From: Gemmiger formicilis
Lineage (GTDB): Bacteria > Bacillota > Clostridia > Oscillospirales > Ruminococcaceae
Direction: 5' to 3'
Assembly: GCF_018784445.1 (NCBI RefSeq)
Contig: NZ_WQOH01000052.1
Span: 42,136-106,135, forward strand
Length of the DNA stretch: 64,000 nucleotides
The translations under genes and the position numbers were made by a program. The notes under the pieces were generated by a model. The model saw only the letters and a list, made by a program, of their open reading frames with translations, was not told the DNA's origin and ran no database searches. Shown here in pieces: positions 1 through 8,146 of this stretch. Position 1 is the stretch's first letter. Each line of letters starts with the position of its first letter.

Positions 1-1
1 C

Positions 2-1030
2 AGCACTTCCGAAGATTGCATGATGACCTTGCAGACAGCCGAGATATTGATACGGCGCTGTTTTGCGGAACTTGACCAAGGCGGCTTTGTTTCGTTTGCC
101 TTTCAAGGCGGAGAACCAACCTTAGCAGGGCTGGATTTCTTTCGGTTCTTTACGCAGACAGTGCGAAAGTACAACCAAAAGCGTGTAACGGTGCAGTACG
201 CCATCCAGACAAACGGCCTTGCTGTTGCCGAAGAATGGGCGAGATTTTTCCGCGAAGAGAACTTCCTTGTTGGTATCAGCTTAGACGGTACGCCAGATGT
301 ACATGATGCTTTGCGCCCGGATGCTTCCGGCGACGGAACATGGGCAAGGGTCATGCAGACGATCGAACTGCTGCATCGATACGGCGTGGAGTGCAATCTT
401 TTATGTGTCGTCACCAAACAGTTGGCAAAAAAAGCGGAGCGCGTGTATAAGTCCATGAAGGCTACAGGGGTGCGCTATTTGCAGTTCATTCCTTGTCTGG
501 ACCCGCTGGGCATGCCGCAGGGGCAGCAGAACTACTCCCTCACGCCAGAGCTGTACGCGCGGTTCCTGTGCGCCCTGTTTGATGCCTGGTATCGAGACTG
601 GAAAACCAGCACCTATGTCAGCGTCCGCCTGTTTGAGGATTATATCCATTTGCTCATGGGTGGCCCGGCGGTGACCTGTTCCACGACCGGCCGCTGCGGC
701 GGCTATATGGTCGTGGAGGGTAGCGGTGTGGTGTACCCGTGCGACTTTTTCTGCCTGGATGCCTACAAACTCGGAACCGTGCAAGCCGACACCCTGCATT
801 CGCTGCTTGCCAGTGAAAAAATGCGGGTGTTTATCGCTGACGGCTGGCAGATCCCCGCAGAATGTCAGCCATGCAGATGGGTACACCTGTGCCGCGGCGG
901 CTGCAAGCGTGACTGTGATCCCGCCGACAAAGCGCAGCGCAGCTACTACTGCAAAGCCCTGCAAAAGTTTTTCGCCTATGCGGAACTGCGCCTGTGCGAG
1001 ATGGCCCGCGCCGTGCAGATGTATCGCTGA
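2..1030 (+). CDS. Radical SAM/SPASM protein, anaerobic sulfatase-maturase-like (5' end outside window)
   Basis: The open frame runs in from the left edge, so the N-terminus with the CxxxCxxC radical-SAM cluster is missing. Visible are the GGEPT motif (SAM binding) and a C-terminal SPASM-type cysteine set (CSTTGRCGGY, YPCDFFC, CQPCRWVHLCRGGC, KRDC) that would hold two auxiliary [4Fe-4S] clusters. This layout fits anaerobic sulfatase-maturating enzymes, which oxidise a Cys or Ser of sulfatases to formylglycine. Sulfatase maturation would suit mucin-glycan use, in line with the NahK-like and fucose genes downstream, but no sulfatase lies in the window. A peptide-modifying SPASM enzyme is the alternative. 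Confidence 0.82.
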   Translation, partial: STSEDCMMTLQTAEILIRRCFAELDQGGFVSFAFQGGEPTLAGLDFFRFFTQTVRKYNQKRVTVQYAIQTNGLAVAEEWARFFREENFLVGISLDGTPDVHDALRPDASGDGTWARVMQTIELLHRYGVECNLLCVVTKQLAKKAERVYKSMKATGVRYLQFIPCLDPLGMPQGQQNYSLTPELYARFLCALFDAWYRDWKTSTYVSVRLFEDYIHLLMGGPAVTCSTTGRCGGYMVVEGSGVVYPCDFFCLDAYKLGTVQADTLHSLLASEKMRVFIADGWQIPAECQPCRWVHLCRGGCKRDCDPADKAQRSYYCKALQKFFAYAELRLCEMARAVQMYR

Positions 1031-1048
1031 AAAAGGAGACCGATTCTA

Positions 1049-1615
1049 TTGCACAAGAAAAATAAATACTGGCAGCTGTTTCTATCGACCTTTAAATTGA
1101 GTGCCTGCACCTTCGGCGGTGGGTTTGTCATTATCCCGTTGATGCGGGAACGCTTCGTGAAAGAACTGCACTGGATCGAGGAAGAGGAAACGCTGGACCT
1201 GACGGCGATTGCCCAATCAAGCCCCGGATCTATTGCCATCAACGCCTCGATTCTGATGGGCTACCATGTAGCAGGCATCCCCGGCGCACTGATTACTGTG
1301 GTGGGCGCGGCGCTGCCACCGCTGATTATCATCTCCATCATCTCCGCGTTCTATCAGGCGTTCCGCTCCAACAAGTATGTGAGCATGGCAATGGCCGGTA
1401 TGCTGGCCGGTGTGGCAGCGGTCATCTTTGATGTGGTCATCAACATGGCGTGGCCCATCCTGAAAAAGAAGCGCTGGCTGCCCATCGCGGTTATGCTGGC
1501 AGCTTTTGCGGCGACCCGTTTCTTCTCGGTGAACATCATTTTGATTATCCTCGTCTGCGGCGTCATCGGCGCGCTGGATACCATGTATCTACAAAAGCGG
1601 GAGGGTAGCAAATGA
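1049..1615 (+). CDS. Chromate transporter, first half-size subunit
   Basis: Membrane protein of 188 aa of the short-chain chromate ion transporter (CHR) family. The N-terminal FGGGFVIIPLMRE signature and the SPGSIAINAS segment are typical; several hydrophobic helices follow. Translation most likely begins at TTG, with an AAAGGAG site 8-10 bases upstream. Its stop overlaps the start of the next gene (ATGA), so the two half-size subunits are probably made together and form the antiparallel pair known for short CHR proteins. The family exports chromate in characterised members; the physiological substrate here is unknown. Confidence 0.88.
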   Translation: MHKKNKYWQLFLSTFKLSACTFGGGFVIIPLMRERFVKELHWIEEEETLDLTAIAQSSPGSIAINASILMGYHVAGIPGALITVVGAALPPLIIISIISAFYQAFRSNKYVSMAMAGMLAGVAAVIFDVVINMAWPILKKKRWLPIAVMLAAFAATRFFSVNIILIILVCGVIGALDTMYLQKREGSK

Positions 1616-2178
1616 TCTACCTTGAATTATTCTGGAGCTTTTTCCAAGTTGGCCTGTTCAGCATCGGCGGCGGGTATGCAGCCATGCCTTTGATTCAGGA
1701 CCAGGCCGTGGAGATTCACCCCTGGCTGACGATGACGGGATTTGCGGATATTATGGCAATCGCCGAAATGACCCCGGGGCCTATCGCCCTTAACGCGGCA
1801 ACCTTTGTGGGGATTCAGGTGGCGGGGCTGCCTGGGGCACTGATTGCCACGATTGGCTGTATTTTCCCGTCCTGCGTCATCGTCATGGCGCTGGCCTACA
1901 TGTATTACCGTTTCCGCGGCCTTAGCGTTATGCAGGGTATCTTGGCCGGGCTGCGCCCCGCTGTTATTGCCATGATTGCTTCTGCTGGCATTTCCCTGTT
2001 GTGCATGGCCCTGTACAGGCAGCGCACTTTCCCGGCGGATCTGGGCAGCATGGATCTGATTGCACTGGCAATTTTCCTCATGGGCTTTTTTGTTCTACGT
2101 AAATGGAAGCCCAGCCCTATCAAGGTCATGGCGGGGGCTGCCGTGGCCGGTGTCGCGCTGTACAGTATCGCGGCATAA
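1612..2178 (+). CDS. Chromate transporter, second half-size subunit
   Basis: Second 188-aa CHR protein, beginning with FSIGGGYAAMPLIQ and the TPGPIALNAATFVG segment, with hydrophobic helices throughout. It overlaps the upstream subunit by four bases, which points to translational coupling. The two copies have diverged, as expected for subunits inserted in opposite orientation. The next gene (a sugar kinase) follows within 30 bases and may share the transcript, although no functional tie is obvious. Confidence 0.88.
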   Translation: MIYLELFWSFFQVGLFSIGGGYAAMPLIQDQAVEIHPWLTMTGFADIMAIAEMTPGPIALNAATFVGIQVAGLPGALIATIGCIFPSCVIVMALAYMYYRFRGLSVMQGILAGLRPAVIAMIASAGISLLCMALYRQRTFPADLGSMDLIALAIFLMGFFVLRKWKPSPIKVMAGAAVAGVALYSIAA

Positions 2179-2205
2179 ACAAAACCAGAGAGGATGTATA
2201 TACAA

Positions 2206-3291
2206 ATGAAGGATATTTTAACTGCATGGAAATGGAATGGCTCAGTATCAGAGCCGATTCCCTATGGCGAAGGGCATATCAACCAGACGTATGCCATCAC
2301 GGTAACGTCAGTGCAGGGGGCAAAACGCTACATCCTGCAAAAAATCAATACCAATACATTCAAAGACCCGGCCGGTTTGATGGAAAACGTCTGCGGTGTT
2401 ACAGATTTTTTGCGCGAAAAGGCTAAGCAGCGCGGGGCTGACCCGGCGCGTGCTACGCTCCATGTGGTGCCTACCAAAGAGGAAAAGCCCTATTATCAGG
2501 CTACTGATGGTAGCTGCTGGCGTATCTATGAATTTGTAGAGAACACTGTCTGTTTGCAGCAGGTGCAGTCGGCTGAGGATTTTTACCAGAGCGCTGTTGC
2601 ATTTGGCAATTTCCAGCATCAGTTGGCTGAATATCCGGCACACACCCTGCATGAGACGATCCCGCACTTCCACGATACGCCCAAGCGCTTCGCTGACTTC
2701 CAGCGCGCCGTGGCTGAGGACCGCATGGGTCGTGCCGCACAGGTGCAGCGCGAAATTGAGTTTGTCCGCGCCCGCGAAGCAGAGTATCACGTTATGGTGG
2801 ATCTGCTGGCGGCGGGTAAGCTGCCGCTGCGCGTCACCCACAACGACACCAAGCTGAACAATATCCTGTTCGACAAAACAACCGGCGAGGGCCTTTGCGT
2901 TATCGACCTTGATACCGTCATGCCGGGCTTGGCCGCCAACGATTTCGGTGATTCCATCCGCTTCGGTGCCAACCACTGCGCCGAGGACGAAGCTGACCTC
3001 TCGAAAGTCAATTTCAGCATGGAACTGTTTGAAATTTACACCAAGGGCTTCTTGCAGGCAGCAGGAGAAGCGTTCACCCCGCTGGAAAAGCAGACCCTGC
3101 CGTGGGGTGCCAAGCTGATGACGATGGAATGTGGTATGCGCTTCCTCGCTGATTATCTGGAGGGAGATCACTACTTCCACATTAACTACGAAACCCAAAA
3201 CCTCAACCGCGCCCGCACCCAGTTCAAGTTGACTGCCGATATGGAACGGAACTGGGATGCCATGCAAAAAGTAATTGAAAAATACTGCTGA
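2206..3291 (+). CDS. NahK-like phosphotransferase (N-acetylhexosamine 1-kinase family)
   Basis: A 361-aa aminoglycoside/choline-kinase-fold protein. It has a nucleotide-binding start (GEGHINQTYAI, then YILQKINTNTF), the catalytic loop VTHNDTKLNNIL (about residue 213) and the metal-binding VIDLDTVMPG. Length and motif spacing resemble N-acetylhexosamine 1-kinase (NahK/LnpB), which feeds GalNAc/GlcNAc from mucin or milk glycans into the Leloir pathway. I prefer the ATG at 2206 because the GAGAGGA site abuts the upstream ATG at 2194. No lacto-N-biose phosphorylase is next to it, so the substrate is inferred. Confidence 0.75.
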   Translation: MKDILTAWKWNGSVSEPIPYGEGHINQTYAITVTSVQGAKRYILQKINTNTFKDPAGLMENVCGVTDFLREKAKQRGADPARATLHVVPTKEEKPYYQATDGSCWRIYEFVENTVCLQQVQSAEDFYQSAVAFGNFQHQLAEYPAHTLHETIPHFHDTPKRFADFQRAVAEDRMGRAAQVQREIEFVRAREAEYHVMVDLLAAGKLPLRVTHNDTKLNNILFDKTTGEGLCVIDLDTVMPGLAANDFGDSIRFGANHCAEDEADLSKVNFSMELFEIYTKGFLQAAGEAFTPLEKQTLPWGAKLMTMECGMRFLADYLEGDHYFHINYETQNLNRARTQFKLTADMERNWDAMQKVIEKYC

Positions 3292-3425
3292 TACCACTAA
3301 TCTGCTTTTTCATTTTGCGGTTTGTGTTTTGCAGTAGAATGCATCATGCAAAATCGTGTTTTCTCCTTCCTTAACTCCCGCGCCTAATGGCCGGGGGGCA
3401 TAAGAAAGTAATATTGCTTTTTGCA

Positions 3426-3453
3426 GGAACGGCATGGCTTTGGTCATGCCGTT
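3426..3453 (-). terminator. Hairpin behind the recombinase tail
   Basis: Inverted repeat GGAACGGCATG / CATGCCGTTTCC just past the stop of the recombinase fragment. It resembles the hairpin after the second recombinase-tail fragment near 60300, so it probably came in with the mobile element as its terminator. Confidence 0.5.
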
Positions 3454-3704
3454 TCCTCTTTCATCAGTTCATTCAGCGGGATAAAACCCACAAGATCATA
3501 GGAAATGCGGATGTTCTGTCGCCGCTTGCCGCTGCTCTTGTTGGGTGCTTCAATATAAACTCCTTTGACAAGCTCACGCAGAGCATACGGGGTAAGCTCG
3601 TCCAAGTCCTTGTATTTGTGTGCCCTCTGGATAAACTGCTCCAAATTTTCAATCTGTCGTTCCTGTACTTCAATATCCTGCTGCAAGGTCTGGATTTCCA
3701 CTTT
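3444..3704 (-). pseudogene. C-terminal fragment of a large serine recombinase (DUF4368-type tail)
   Basis: About 86 residues: KVEIQTLQQD, a coiled-coil stretch, ELTPYALRELVKGVYIEAP and the ending DLVGFIPLNELMKEETA. This is the characteristic C-terminus of TnpX/Tn4451-type large serine recombinases with a DUF4368 tail. The catalytic domain is absent. Upstream the sequence switches abruptly, in another frame, to the start of a MobA/MobL relaxase, so this is a deletion junction and not a gene with its own start. A 121-aa reading frame over the junction begins out of frame inside the relaxase piece and is unlikely to be functional. Confidence 0.78.
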
Positions 3705-3834
3705 AGTCGCTGTCCTCGCCGTAGTATTCGCTGTGCAGCTTTTCGCCGGAGCGATAGGCGGCAGACGCAATAGCGGATTGTCCTGCACTGCGCTTGATTT
3801 GTGTGACATGAAAATGATATAGAGCGATACTCAA
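3703..3834 (-). pseudogene. N-terminal fragment of a MobA/MobL relaxase
   Basis: From a TTG start the frame reads MSIALYHFHVTQIKRSAG, QSAIASAAYRSGEKLHSEYY and then GEDSD followed by a stop. This is the conserved beginning of MobA/MobL mobilisation relaxases, here cut to 43 residues before the catalytic histidines that lie further in. The TTG overlaps the stop of the upstream DUF3847 gene (TTGA), so the original mob operon was translationally coupled. Directly after residue 43 the DNA becomes the tail of a serine recombinase. Confidence 0.75.
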
Positions 3835-4148
3835 TACCTCTCTTTCTGTTCTGCCCGGTTGTGTTCGTTGACCGCTTCCATAAGCAAGCCTTTGACCTCC
3901 GGGACGGCAAGAGCTTTTTCAGCAAAGGCATAAAACTCGGTTTCGGTCAAAACCTTTGTCAGCGGTGCAACGCTTTCGATGGCTGCGCCACGGGTGATAA
4001 GGTGGTGCGCTCGCTTGTGCCGACCTCCTTTTTCGTAATAGGTGATACGGTTTTCAATCTGTTGCTTTTTGTGTTGGAGCTGCGAGAGCTTGCGTTCATT
4101 TTCCGATTTCTCGGCTTCCAGTTCGGGAATAGTTTTCTGTTTTGCCAT
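3831..4148 (-). CDS. DUF3847 family mobile-element protein
   Basis: Protein of 105 aa with a long charged coiled coil (ELEAEKSENERKLSQLQHKK) followed by RITYYEKGGRHKRAHHLI. Proteins of this type sit directly upstream of MobA/MobL relaxase genes in mobilisable elements of Firmicutes and are suspected accessory mobilisation factors. A good GGAGG site precedes the ATG. It is intact although its relaxase partner is a stub, so it is probably a leftover without current function. Confidence 0.75.
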   Translation of the reverse strand: MAKQKTIPELEAEKSENERKLSQLQHKKQQIENRITYYEKGGRHKRAHHLITRGAAIESVAPLTKVLTETEFYAFAEKALAVPEVKGLLMEAVNEHNRAEQKERY

Positions 4149-4290
4149 AGTGTATGACCTCCTTGTTTTTTGGTGGGGATATAAAAAGGCCGCCTACCGA
4201 AGATCGGTAAACGGTCTATTTCTAAACGGTACTGTTATTTAGCTTCTTAATTCATCAACGTTTCGTCAGATCCTAAAGTACCTCGATATT

Positions 4291-5307
4291 TTAGATAGAT
4301 TTTTTGATTCTCTCCAATTCCCTTCTGTTGAACAAAAGCATACCCAGCAATTTTCGAATAACGTTGTCCAGTTCACAGCAAACATGCTGCACAGCCCAGT
4401 TCTTACGACTGTACTCAGAATAGTCAAATGCGAACCGCCCATCCATGAACTCGGAAGCATATGTTTCGATTACTGTTTCAAAGGCTAAGAAATCGCCGTG
4501 CGCAATTTTGTTTCTCATTTTTCTAAAGAGTTCAGCCTGCCGCTTTGTATCACTTTCTGGACCAAGCAGCTCAAAAAACTGCGGCAATTTAGCGTCGAGT
4601 TCACTTTCTTTGTGCCTTTCGAGAAAAAGCTGGCACAACGAAAAGGCTTTAATCAAATGATTCTCATTGTACTCGTTATCCTTGTGGATGGTATTGACCA
4701 AGTAATCGAAAAGCAAATAGTCATTCCTTGAGCATAAGAAGCTGTCAAAGAGCTTTCCCCACTCCTGCAAGGCCAAAATGTACTCAGCGGATTCCTCACC
4801 ACCCCAGAAAATACGCCAATAGTCAATTCCGTCGTGGTTTGAGGAGAACGTCCATTGCGGTACAGGCTTCGGGATTGCATAGTCGGGTTGGTCTGAATGG
4901 GCCATGAAGTTAATGAAGTCTATGATTTTCTCGGAATAATCTTCTTCACACAACCGCCCATCAAAACAATTGGTGTCCCAACCACCAAGAGGCATGTCCG
5001 TATAATCATAATCTTGATAGATGAAGATCATTTGATCTGCAATTTTTATATAGTGCTCTTGCTCAAACTCTCCTGGAAGGAGCTCATCTGGAAACAGTGT
5101 TTGATATAAATTGATTATCCCGCAGGGATAGTTCGTCCCAAGTTTTTCTTGATAGATTTTGTTTGCCTTTACAGCCAGTTCGAGTTCTTCGGCCAGAGCG
5201 TTTCTCCATTCATTGTATTCTTCGTTGGGAAGATTGGCGATGTATAACCCAAGTTTTTCAGATATGCAAATTGGTTCAATTTTTCCGTAAAAGTTTAATA
5301 CAACCAT
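4291..5307 (-). CDS. HEPN-like protein, candidate defence or toxin gene (uncharacterised)
   Basis: 338 aa, no recognised N-terminal domain. The C-terminal third contains RKMRNKIAHGDF: R-N-K-I-A-H fits the Rx4-6H signature of HEPN ribonucleases, set among predicted helices (HLIKAFSLCQLFLER before it, VQHVCCELDNVIRKLLGM after it). The N-terminal ~200 residues are rich in acidic and aromatic residues and may sense or bind a partner. GGGAGG stands 4 bases before the ATG. The 186-aa gene upstream ends 27 bases before this start, so the two form an operon, flanked by mobile-element debris. Function as an abortive-infection RNase is inference; HEPN folds also occur without nuclease activity. Confidence 0.55.
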   Translation of the reverse strand: MVVLNFYGKIEPICISEKLGLYIANLPNEEYNEWRNALAEELELAVKANKIYQEKLGTNYPCGIINLYQTLFPDELLPGEFEQEHYIKIADQMIFIYQDYDYTDMPLGGWDTNCFDGRLCEEDYSEKIIDFINFMAHSDQPDYAIPKPVPQWTFSSNHDGIDYWRIFWGGEESAEYILALQEWGKLFDSFLCSRNDYLLFDYLVNTIHKDNEYNENHLIKAFSLCQLFLERHKESELDAKLPQFFELLGPESDTKRQAELFRKMRNKIAHGDFLAFETVIETYASEFMDGRFAFDYSEYSRKNWAVQHVCCELDNVIRKLLGMLLFNRRELERIKKSI

Positions 5308-5334
5308 TTTTCCTCCCGAAAACTAATGAGCAGC

Positions 5335-5895
5335 CTATCGTTTTCCACGTTCTTTGCGACTGAAAACATAATCGTCAGCTTTGGGATCATAATGAGATGA
5401 CATTCCTACGATATCGTCTGACGCTATGTAGTCCATATATTCCATCCAAGCATCTAATGGTATGCGATAAAGAACTTTATTGCGATCAAAGTCAGAGGTT
5501 ACACTGAAGCTATCGATTATGCCGTCTTCATTGAATACAACAAAAAACATATAGGAATGTATCAGCCAATTGCATACGTTCTTTCCCGTAACTACAACTT
5601 CTTTCTCGTTTTCCCAGTCATGACTATCTTCCTCTGGCCATCGATGGAGCCGATCAACGGGCTTAAGTGGCTGAACCGAACAGACTTTCAGTGAATAGTT
5701 TTCAGATTCGTCGCTGAGTTTTCCTCCGCAATCAATCAGTTTGCGAATAATGAACGCAGAATAGAAAATTGCCTTTTCGATGACCGTATATGTGGTGTCA
5801 TCATTCTTCTCGAAGTGTTCTGCTGTATTGTATTTGATAATCAGATTTTTACGTCTACGCAAATCCTGTTTCCATGGAAAACTTTCAAAAATCAT
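5335..5895 (-). CDS. Uncharacterised protein, partner of the HEPN-like gene
   Basis: 186 aa that I do not assign to a family. It is soluble, with an early helical segment (YTVIEKAIFYSAFIIRKLID) and a beta-rich later half containing a tryptophan/histidine patch (HRWPEEDSHDW). The ATG lies 14 bases after the stop of the HsdS remnant and has a GAGGTG site. It precedes the HEPN-like gene on the same transcript. Position and AT-rich composition suggest joint transfer as a small module; a role as antitoxin, sensor or second effector cannot be told from sequence. Confidence 0.5.
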   Translation of the reverse strand: MIFESFPWKQDLRRRKNLIIKYNTAEHFEKNDDTTYTVIEKAIFYSAFIIRKLIDCGGKLSDESENYSLKVCSVQPLKPVDRLHRWPEEDSHDWENEKEVVVTGKNVCNWLIHSYMFFVVFNEDGIIDSFSVTSDFDRNKVLYRIPLDAWMEYMDYIASDDIVGMSSHYDPKADDYVFSRKERGKR

Positions 5896-5909
5896 GATGA
5901 CACCTCAAA

Positions 5910-6180
5910 TCATTTGCTAATCAGATCCGGTATGTTGTCAGTGTTGGGAGTAGTTTCATAGCCGGGGAAGCGCAAATCAACAAGCCACTATTTATATGAC
6001 CGTTGTACCGCTTCCTCCAGTAGCTTAATCTGCTTCTGGTTATTTTCAGTCAAAGCATCATAAGAAGAAAGAACTTCTACAATTCTATGTTGTGTCGTAA
6101 TATTGGACAGACTGATTTCAAGCATTTTAATACTCCAGCATAACATCGGATATTCAATTTTCGGCAAGGTCAAATGCAAG
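5910..6180 (-). pseudogene. C-terminal remnant of a type I restriction specificity subunit (HsdS)
   Basis: In frame the DNA reads ISLSNITTQHRIVEVLSSYD, ALTENNQKQIKLLEEAVQRS, YK, stop (TAG), then WLVDLRFPGYETTPN. This matches the usual HsdS conserved helix and following region, where the position of the stop is normally Glu in KEW. So the copy is truncated at its start and carries a nonsense mutation. No hsdM or hsdR remains nearby. Upstream of about 6180 the reading frame continues into unrelated sequence, another junction of mobile-element debris. Confidence 0.72.
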
Positions 6181-6456
6181 CGCTCAAGCCGTAAATTTCT
6201 TGACTCTACAGGCTTTTCTGGTGTTTGTCCATAAATAACGCCCGCATTTGCAAAGCCGTCTGTTAACAGTAAGTACACTGTGGATAGCCGCATAACGGCG
6301 CAAGGGGTGCTGACCCTTGTTCGGAACGAAGTGACGCAAAACAACCTGGACTTCAATCGTCCTCCGGGCTGCCTGCCTCGCAGAGCGCACATACAGGGCT
6401 TGCCCCTGTATAGAAGTGCGCCCTTTGTTCCAAAGGGATTTCTTCGTAGCTGCTAA
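6180..6456. other. Mobile-element debris without a convincing gene
   Basis: Open frames exist on the minus strand but they lack a ribosome-binding site and protein-like composition; one is fused in frame to the HsdS remnant. I see no intact gene here. Confidence 0.4.
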
Positions 6457-6702
6457 TTAGATGTTAATTCTCATATTCTGCAACTTAAACATATCGTCAC
6501 ATACAATGTGGTCATACTTGTCCATCCGTAAGACCTCATAGGGGCAGCGGGGCAGATCATAGGCGGGTTTCCACTTTTCTGCAAGCTCTCTCGGCAAGCT
6601 GTAAAACAAGGTCAGCCATGATTTGTCGCTGTTCTGTGGTATTTCGATGATTTCACCGGGCAGCACTACAATGAAAGCATTCGGGCTTTTCCGCTTCTCC
6701 AT
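6457..6702 (-). CDS. Small uncharacterised protein
   Basis: 81 aa starting MEKRKSPNAFIVVLPGEIIE, rich in Pro and aromatic residues, ending in QNMRINI. An excellent GGAGGTGA site lies 5 bases before the ATG at 6702, which is why I prefer this start to the longer frame. I do not recognise the family. Location between recombination scars suggests a cargo or accessory gene of a former mobile element. Confidence 0.5.
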   Translation of the reverse strand: MEKRKSPNAFIVVLPGEIIEIPQNSDKSWLTLFYSLPRELAEKWKPAYDLPRCPYEVLRMDKYDHIVCDDMFKLQNMRINI

Positions 6703-7136
6703 AAGCGTCACCTCCAATCGTTTTGAAATAGCCCTCTACTATATATGGCATGAGAAAGGCTGAATTGTTCCAATGTTTCCAAAAAATTTTGATATTTTTT
6801 GAAAAAATCTCGGAATGGATGGGATAGGATGATTATAGCTTCATTATACTCGAAACCTGTGAATAAATCTATTGCTTTCAGTTAAGGGCAAAAAAATAAC
6901 GGGTACTCGGCTTTCACCGAATACCCGTTATCTCATTTGCCAACCCCGTCTGACAGATGCCATAATCGTAATTTCTTGAATTACTTTCTTATGAGCCCCC
7001 GTGTAACAAGCGCGGGAGTTTTCCGTGATACAGCAAGTTGTATGTCCACAGTGAGGCTAATAAGGCCATACATTGCAATTGATTTTTTTGATATTGGAAA
7101 CTCAGTACGGTTGATACTAAATGCGAATTATTGACT
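6703..7136. other. Intergenic region with hairpins
   Basis: AT-rich spacer. It contains an inverted repeat AACGGGTA...TACCCGTT (6898-6930), a second GC hairpin followed by T residues (about 6993-7022) and no convincing coding sequence. Both hairpins look like terminators left by neighbouring elements. Confidence 0.45.
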
Positions 7137-7172
7137 AAAATCGCGCCGACAATGCACTGTCGGCGCGATTTT
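7137..7172. terminator. Bidirectional terminator
   Basis: Perfect stem AAAATCGCGCCGACA / TGTCGGCGCGATTTT with a 6-base loop. A/T runs on both sides allow termination in either direction; it closes the araC-type gene on the minus strand. Confidence 0.85.
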
Positions 7173-8025
7173 ATATGCTGTGGAGTTTTCGATATTTGCC
7201 CGGAGCCTCGGCCTTATAGCGGCGGAACATCCGGTTAAAGTAGCTGGAATCACTGAAGCCGCAGCTATATGCGATCTCCGTGATGGGATCTTCGGTGGAG
7301 CATAATAGCTCAGCGGCACATTCTACCCGGTAGTAATTCAAATAGTCAATAGGGGAGCGCCCGGTTATGCTGTGAAAGACCCTGCAAAAGTGTTCGGGGG
7401 TCATTTCTGCTGTGGAGGCGAGATCTTCCAAGGTGATGCGGCTGGCGTAATTCTTTCGGATGCGCTCTAAGGCCGCTTTCATTTGGGCTGTGCTGCGGTC
7501 ATTTCGCTTATTTCCGGGAGTGGAAACTGTGTACGAATGCTGCAAAAGGATTTGACCGAACAGCTGCCACATCAGACCAATCGTCACAAATTCATATCCC
7601 TCCGGCTCCTTTTCCATTGCCTCAAAGAGCCGGTCAATCAGTTGGCAGGTTACGGAGCCGGCCGGTTGATACGGCTCGATTTGTGCGCCGCGTTCAAAAA
7701 GCGCATTGTATTTTGCCTGACATACGGAGCCGCTGCCGAGGAAGCGGTTCATATCAAAGACAACACACTCGTAAACGCAGTCGTTGGGGGTTCCGCCGTG
7801 AACGGCCCCGGCTGAAATGATGGCGGCATCTCCCTTGTGTAAAAGGTAAGATCGTCCATCAATCAGCAGAGAAAACTCCCCGCTCAGAACCAGCATAAGT
7901 TCAAATTCCATGTGCCAGTGAAATGGCATTTCATAGCGCGGGTGCATTTTATCTACATAATAAAGCTCAATGGGAAAGTCAAAAGTGCCGCGCGTACTGC
8001 TTTCATGGGAAGCCAGAAACTTCAT
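7171..8025 (-). CDS. AraC-family regulator of the fucose operon
   Basis: 284 aa. The N-terminal cupin-like sensor (HPRYEMPFHWHMEFELMLVL, then GDAAIISAGAVHGG) precedes a C-terminal pair of helix-turn-helix motifs ending in ITEIAYSCGFSDSSYFNRMF and RRYKAEAPGKYRK, the classic AraC/XylS signature. The ATG at 8025 is chosen because the AGGAG site is 9 bases away, while it abuts the in-frame ATG at 8034. The gene is divergent from fucA, so it most likely activates the fucose operon on binding fucose or fuculose (inference from position). Confidence 0.85.
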   Translation of the reverse strand: MKFLASHESSTRGTFDFPIELYYVDKMHPRYEMPFHWHMEFELMLVLSGEFSLLIDGRSYLLHKGDAAIISAGAVHGGTPNDCVYECVVFDMNRFLGSGSVCQAKYNALFERGAQIEPYQPAGSVTCQLIDRLFEAMEKEPEGYEFVTIGLMWQLFGQILLQHSYTVSTPGNKRNDRSTAQMKAALERIRKNYASRITLEDLASTAEMTPEHFCRVFHSITGRSPIDYLNYYRVECAAELLCSTEDPITEIAYSCGFSDSSYFNRMFRRYKAEAPGKYRKLHSI

Positions 8026-8068
8026 GGCAGGCATCTCCTAAAATATCAATATCGTCCAATACAATATC

Positions 8069-8098
8069 ATTATACGCAAAGACGAGGGCAAATTGCAA
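8069..8098 (-). promoter_or_regulatory. Promoter of the araC-type gene
   Basis: On the minus strand TTGCAA and TATAAT are separated by 18 bases, close to consensus, directing transcription to the regulator. Confidence 0.6.
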
Positions 8099-8107
8099 CA
8101 GTATAAT
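8079..8107 (+). promoter_or_regulatory. Putative fuc operon promoter
   Basis: TATAAT at 8102-8107 on the plus strand has no good -35 hexamer 17 bases upstream (AAGACG). This fits an activator-dependent promoter overlapping the divergent araC-type promoter. Confidence 0.5.
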
Positions 8108-8146
8108 ACAAGTAAAGGACAAAATCCACTTTAGGAGGTACAAACT

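Noticed and set aside
6184-6392. Small minus-strand ORFs upstream of the HsdS remnant
   Set aside because: No ribosome-binding site, composition unlike a protein, and continuity with debris.
6937-7134. 65-codon plus-strand ORF after the 6898 hairpin
   Set aside because: Runs through hairpins, no ribosome-binding site, no family resemblance.
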